From Lachnospiraceae bacterium (GTDB lineage: Bacteria > Bacillota > Clostridia > Lachnospirales > Lachnospiraceae): a DNA stretch of 9,585 bases. Within the stretch, counting starts at the first letter, position 1, and each line of letters begins with the position of its first letter. Positions 7,104 through 9,585 of this stretch are shown piece by piece. Below the pieces are notes generated by a model, which worked only from the letters and a program-made list of their open reading frames with translations, made no database searches and was not told where the DNA came from. The stretch is taken from positions 1,826 through 11,410 of the forward strand of contig DOWG01000164.1 in the NCBI GenBank assembly GCA_003519685.1, written 5' to 3'. A program made the position numbers and the translations under genes.

Positions 7104-8090
7104 CTAAATAATTGCATAGTCGTTGTCTATCTTTTTAACAACCCAATTTGCTATAAGAATCGTAATGCAACATGCGACGGATTGAAAAACAGTCGCGGCA
7201 GATGTCATGCCAATAGGAGTGTTCGAAAGCAATGCATTGTATACATAGGTATCAATTGTGGACGATACATTATATAAAGATGCCGGTATTCCTCTGGTTA
7301 CCTGCCAGAATAAGCCAAAGTCGGAGTAGAAGATTCTTCCTGTACTCAATATAAACATCATAATTACGATAGGCTTTAAGCTGGGAAGCGTTATATTCTT
7401 CACCTGCTGCCATTTTGTAGCCCCATCCACTACTGCCGCTTCATATAAAGACGGATCAATACCGGTAATGCTTGCGAGATAAACCACCGTACTGTATCCG
7501 GTTGTTTTCCATAGATTCATAAACACCAGGATAAACGGCCAATACTTTGCCTCCATATACCACTGTACAGGTTCTTTGCCAAAGGCGCGCACAATCGAAT
7601 TCAATATTCCCTTATCATAGCTTAAAAATGCAAAAACGAAATAACTTACCACAACCCAAGATAGAAAATGTGGAAAGAACATAGCAGTCTGATAAACCTT
7701 GGATTTGCGTTTGCTGTAGATCAAGCTGATCATAATCGCTAAGGTTACCGGTATCACAATTCCCAAAACAATAAAAACCAAATTGTATCCTATCGTATTT
7801 CGTAGTAGAATGAATAAACTATTTGACTTTATTAAATACTCAAAGTTCGCAAAGCCCACCCATTCACTATGTATGATATTATACAAGAAGCTCTTGCCGG
7901 GGAAAATTTGATAGCGTTTGAAGGCAATAACCACCCCAAACATCGGCAAAAAACAAAACAGTATATACCACACGAAGGTTGGTAAAGCTAATAGGGTAAG
8001 CTCCGTATCATCTCTATTCCATTTTTTACTTTTAATTTTAACTTTTGTAGTTTTTTCTTTTGTATTTTTTACTTTTTCATTATTATCCAT
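7104..8090 (-). CDS. ABC sugar transporter permease, LplB type; first gene of the operon
   Basis: The partner membrane subunit, 328 residues. A very basic cytoplasmic N-terminus (about 1-28, Lys-rich) is followed by LLALPTFVWYILFCFLPMFG, the typical opening of LplB-family permeases, then GFANFEYLI, FFPHFLSWVVVSY and about six membrane segments in all. The EAA coupling loop is EAAVVDGATKWQQVKNITLP (217-236). The C-terminus, with TPIGMTSAATVFQSVACCIT and NDYAII, also fits the family. A longer frame reaches a TTG at 8156, but that TTG is the -35 box of the operon promoter. The ATG at 8090 has GGGAGGA in front and is preferred. As first gene it sits about 30 nt behind the predicted transcription start. 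LplB/LplC-type systems usually share an ATPase encoded elsewhere. Confidence 0.93.
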   Translation of the reverse strand: MDNNEKVKNTKEKTTKVKIKSKKWNRDDTELTLLALPTFVWYILFCFLPMFGVVIAFKRYQIFPGKSFLYNIIHSEWVGFANFEYLIKSNSLFILLRNTIGYNLVFIVLGIVIPVTLAIMISLIYSKRKSKVYQTAMFFPHFLSWVVVSYFVFAFLSYDKGILNSIVRAFGKEPVQWYMEAKYWPFILVFMNLWKTTGYSTVVYLASITGIDPSLYEAAVVDGATKWQQVKNITLPSLKPIVIMMFILSTGRIFYSDFGLFWQVTRGIPASLYNVSSTIDTYVYNALLSNTPIGMTSAATVFQSVACCITILIANWVVKKIDNDYAII

Positions 8091-8094
8091 AATA

Positions 8095-8101
8095 TCCTCC
8101 C
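8095..8101 (-). promoter_or_regulatory. Shine-Dalgarno site that decides the LplB-type permease start
   Basis: GGGAGGA lies 4 nt before the ATG at 8090 on the minus strand, fixing the start there rather than at the TTG at 8156. Confidence 0.75.
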
Positions 8102-8127
8102 TTCCTATTGCTCTTAAACATAATAGA

Positions 8128-8156
8128 ATTTTAACATTATTTATTACAATAGTCAA
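8128..8156 (-). promoter_or_regulatory. Promoter of the permease/GH130/GH38 operon
   Basis: The minus strand reads TTGACT (8156-8151), a 17-nt spacer, and TAAAAT (8133-8128), each five of six to the sigma-A consensus, with a TG one base before the -10 (extended -10). The start of transcription would be near 8121, giving a leader of about 30 nt to the ATG at 8090. It is the best promoter match on this strand in the window. Confidence 0.7.
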
Positions 8157-8161
8157 CTGTA

Positions 8162-8182
8162 TTTATCATTTTTTTATCATTT
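8162..8182 (-). repeat. Two direct repeats 11 bp apart, candidate UP element
   Basis: TTTATCATTT occurs at 8162-8171 and again at 8173-8182, exactly one helical turn apart. On the minus strand this is AAATGATAAA twice, from about -41 to -61 of the predicted operon promoter, the place where RNA polymerase alpha subunits bind UP elements. Binding of an activator to tandem half-sites is an alternative. Confidence 0.45.
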
Positions 8183-8310
8183 ATTTATACTTGTTTTGAA
8201 TACTTTGCTACTTTCTCACTTTATATCGCCTTGATATTTTGTGCATATTATTCACTATTTATACATTATTGCTAAATTGTCATACAAATATATTACATGT
8301 TTTATAATTG

Positions 8311-8326
8311 GCATAATTATGTATGC
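8311..8326. promoter_or_regulatory. GCAT-N8-ATGC dyad in the divergent region, candidate operator
   Basis: GCATA (8311-8315) and TATGC (8322-8326) are inverted around a six-base centre; the inner CATAATTATG (8312-8321) is itself a perfect 10-bp palindrome. The outer arms have the same GCAT-N8-ATGC layout as the dyad upstream of GH38, and the minus-strand octamer AATGCATA is shared by the two places. It lies upstream of both divergent promoters. A role is inference, and A/T-rich palindromes are common by chance. Confidence 0.3.
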
Positions 8327-8352
8327 ATTTTTTAACTTTTGTTAAGTTTGGA

Positions 8353-8381
8353 TTGCCTCTTTGTAAAAAGTATGCTATAAT
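8353..8381 (+). promoter_or_regulatory. Promoter of the LacI-family regulator gene
   Basis: TTGCCT (8353-8358), a 17-nt spacer and a perfect TATAAT (8376-8381), with TG at 8373-8374 making an extended -10. Transcription would start near 8388, leaving a leader of about 122 nt before the ATG at 8510, which is unusually long for a simple repressor gene. Confidence 0.75.
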
Positions 8382-8426
8382 CAATCAAATTTAGTCGTAT
8401 TATGAATTTAGGAATAATTGGGGGTA

Positions 8427-8451
8427 GTGTGAACTAAAAACCAGTTCACAC
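8427..8451 (+). repeat. 9-bp perfect inverted repeat in the regulator leader
   Basis: GTGTGAACT (8427-8435) and AGTTCACAC (8443-8451) flank the 7-base centre AAAAACC. It lies about 40-64 nt into the predicted regulator mRNA. It can be an RNA hairpin or a protein-binding dyad, for instance an autoregulatory operator acting as a roadblock. The right arm core GTTCACAC recurs at 9572-9579, just behind the regulator gene. Confidence 0.65.
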
Positions 8452-8469
8452 GGCAAATTTGTGCTGCCG

Positions 8470-8509
8470 CCCAAATTCGCAGGTAATGGCAGAATGGGGG
8501 ATTTTTTTT
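8470..8509 (+). promoter_or_regulatory. Possible terminator-like fold overlapping the regulator ribosome binding site
   Basis: CCCAAATTC (8470-8478) can pair imperfectly with GAATGGGGG (8492-8500): four pairs, a 2x2 internal loop, then three G-C pairs. A run of eight T (8502-8509) follows and ends at the ATG. The 3' arm contains the GGGGG that serves as the Shine-Dalgarno. A competing fold pairs CTGCC (8464-8468) with GGCAG (8488-8492). The fold is weak, so attenuation or translational control is only a possibility. Confidence 0.25.
8496..8500 (+). promoter_or_regulatory. Atypical ribosome binding site of the regulator gene
   Basis: GGGGGA lies before an A and eight T that lead straight into the ATG at 8510. 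The spacer is 9 nt and the match to GGAGG is poorer than at every other gene here, which suggests weak or regulated translation. The alternative TTG at 8459 has no ribosome binding site. Confidence 0.5.
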
Positions 8510-9553
8510 ATGAAAAAAGTAACAATGCAGGATATTGCCAATATCCTAAATATATCGAGGGTTACCGTATGGAAAGTGTTGAATAATCAACCGGGGGTTT
8601 CAAAACAGCTCCGTGATCAAATTCTTCTGACCGCGAAAGAAACCGGTTATTTAAAACCGGGGCAGGAAGCAGAAGCTTATTTAGAAGAAAATAACATTTA
8701 TTTCGAAGGGAAATCCAAGAAGTCCATTTCGGTTGTTATTTCAAGACCGGAATCCTCCGTGTTCTGGATTAATATTATACATGCTATCGCAAAGGAACTG
8801 GATACTAAGGAATTTAACCTTATGTACACCTACCTTCCTCCGAATTATTATGAAGGGTATACTTTACCAAATGTACTGACCAACGGTACGGCAAGCGGCA
8901 TGCTGATCATGAATGTCTATGATATCCAGATGCTTCGCATGCTGAACAGCTTAGATATTCCGAAGGTGTTTTTGGATCTGGTAACTGATTTTCCAGTGGA
9001 TACGCTCACCGGTGACTTATTTGTTTTAGCGGGAAAAAGGAACGTGAAAGAGATCACCGCCAGTCTTATAAAACAGGGAAGAACCGAGATAGGATTTATT
9101 GGAGATATTCATTATGCTTTATCGAATAAAGAACGATATGAAGGCTTTTTAGCAGCCATGGAAGAAAATAATATCGAGGTGAAGAAGAAATACTGCCTAA
9201 CAAGTAAGCTTGGAATTTATACATATTATGAGGAAATTTCTGCTTTCCTTTCCTCATTAGATCGATTACCCCAGGCCTTCGTCTGTGTCAGCGATTATGT
9301 AGCCAATTTCATGATGCAGTATTTTGCGGAACACGGGCTTCGGGTTCCGGAGGATGTCGCTCTCTCCGGTTATGATGGAAGCACCGAGTATTCCATGGTT
9401 TCCGGTAAACTTACCACAGTTTTTGTACCTACGCACCAGCTTGGCAGCCGGCTTGCCAATCAGTTAATATATCGAATAGAGCATCCGGATACTCCTTTGG
9501 AAATAACGCATATCTATTCCCATATTATCTGGGGAAAATCAACCGAACTTTAA
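8510..9553 (+). CDS. LacI-family transcriptional regulator of the operon
   Basis: 347 residues, the usual LacI-family length. The N-terminal helix-turn-helix is VTMQDIANILNISRVTVWKVLNN (4-26), with W21-K22 where most members have Ser-Arg. The ligand-binding domain starts at SISVVIS (72-78) and includes FWINIIHAIAKEL, FVCVSDYVANFMMQYFAEHG and DVALSGYDGSTEYS, and ends with the canonical LTTVFVP...LGSRLANQL region. The hinge (47-71) is odd: YLKPGQEAEAYLEENN replaces the usual Y.PN..AR.L pattern and is longer and acidic. The ATG at 8510 is preferred over a TTG at 8459, because the helix-turn-helix normally begins a few residues from the N-terminus. Divergent placement implies control of the mannoside operon and perhaps of itself; the effector is probably an imported sugar or a product, but this is inference. 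Confidence 0.92.
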   Translation: MKKVTMQDIANILNISRVTVWKVLNNQPGVSKQLRDQILLTAKETGYLKPGQEAEAYLEENNIYFEGKSKKSISVVISRPESSVFWINIIHAIAKELDTKEFNLMYTYLPPNYYEGYTLPNVLTNGTASGMLIMNVYDIQMLRMLNSLDIPKVFLDLVTDFPVDTLTGDLFVLAGKRNVKEITASLIKQGRTEIGFIGDIHYALSNKERYEGFLAAMEENNIEVKKKYCLTSKLGIYTYYEEISAFLSSLDRLPQAFVCVSDYVANFMMQYFAEHGLRVPEDVALSGYDGSTEYSMVSGKLTTVFVPTHQLGSRLANQLIYRIEHPDTPLEITHIYSHIIWGKSTEL

Positions 9554-9585
9554 GCAATACAGACTGTTACTGTTCACACCTGGGC
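9554..9585 (+). other. Start of the region downstream of the regulator gene; GTTCACAC motif
   Basis: Only 32 bases follow the stop codon. They contain TGTTACTGTTCACAC (9565-9579), whose last eight bases match the right arm of the hairpin in the regulator leader. The sequence may be half of a terminator hairpin or of a dispersed repeat whose rest lies outside the window. No complete terminator is visible. Confidence 0.3.

Larger units (their letters stand above)
8091..8509. other. Divergent intergenic region, 419 bp, no gene
   Basis: This region separates the transport/enzyme operon from the LacI-family gene. Its left two-thirds (8101-8420) are strongly A/T-rich and hold both predicted promoters, the phased direct repeat and the GCAT dyad. 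Its right part (about 8427-8500) is visibly richer in G and C and holds hairpins in the regulator leader. No open frame with a ribosome binding site was found on either strand, and no cre-like site was recognised. A second, weaker minus-strand promoter match, TTGTAT-18-TATAAA (8258-8287), may be chance in such A/T-rich DNA. Confidence 0.7.

Noticed and set aside
8258..8287. Second minus-strand promoter match, TTGTAT-18-TATAAA
   Set aside because: The match is weaker, with non-ideal spacing, in DNA so A/T-rich that such matches are expected. The promoter at 8128-8156 is clearly better.
8332..8345. TTAAC-TTTT-GTTAA inverted repeat upstream of the regulator promoter
   Set aside because: Only five A/T-rich pairs and no second copy were seen, so it does not stand out as an operator.
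8388..8411. AATTTAG direct repeat (8388-8394 and 8405-8411) at the regulator transcription start
   Set aside because: Seven A/T-rich bases repeated once over 17 bp is within chance for this composition.
8459..8509. 17-codon extension of the regulator frame from a TTG at 8459
   Set aside because: No ribosome binding site precedes the TTG, and the helix-turn-helix would sit unusually far from the N-terminus. The segment is better read as a leader.

Overview
The window looks like a carbohydrate-utilisation locus from a low-to-mid GC Gram-positive bacterium, most likely a Lachnospiraceae-type Clostridia. The basis is strong GGAGG ribosome binding sites, AT-rich intergenic DNA, a lipoprotein-anchored solute-binding protein with an LplB/LplC-type permease pair, and a divergent LacI-family regulator. 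Every call is made by eye from the sequence; no database search was run.

Layout. From right to left, the minus strand carries one apparent operon: LplB-type permease (7104-8090), LplC-type permease (6111-7034), lipoprotein sugar-binding protein (4530-5999), GH130 mannoside phosphorylase (3469-4461), GH38 alpha-mannosidase (192-3290), and the first 52 codons of a probable GH20-type hexosaminidase-like protein (1-158) that runs off the left edge. On the plus strand a LacI-family regulator (8510-9553) is transcribed divergently. The 419-bp divergent region holds a good minus-strand promoter (TTGACT-17-TAAAAT) with a phased A/T direct repeat upstream of it, a good plus-strand extended -10 promoter (TTGCCT-17-TATAAT), and a 122-nt structured leader in front of the regulator.

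How the genes work together (inference from the families). A mannose-rich oligosaccharide is bound outside the cell by the lipoprotein and imported by the two permeases, energised by an ATPase not encoded here. It is trimmed inside the cell by the GH38 enzyme, which has no signal peptide. The beta-mannosidic core left behind is cleaved with phosphate by the GH130 enzyme to give mannose 1-phosphate. A GH20-type enzyme next to them would fit N-acetylglucosamine removal, so a high-mannose N-glycan core (Man-beta-1,4-GlcNAc) is the favoured substrate. Beta-1,2- or other beta-mannosides stay possible.

The strongest non-coding signals are overlapping palindromes upstream of the GH38 gene, with a similar GCAT-N8-ATGC dyad in the divergent promoter region; a 16-bp hairpin between the binding-protein and GH130 genes; and the structured, comparatively GC-rich leader of the regulator gene. 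No transposon, CRISPR array, tRNA or rRNA was seen. I found no wholly new system: the locus is an ordinary type of glycan-utilisation operon with some uncharacterised regulatory features.
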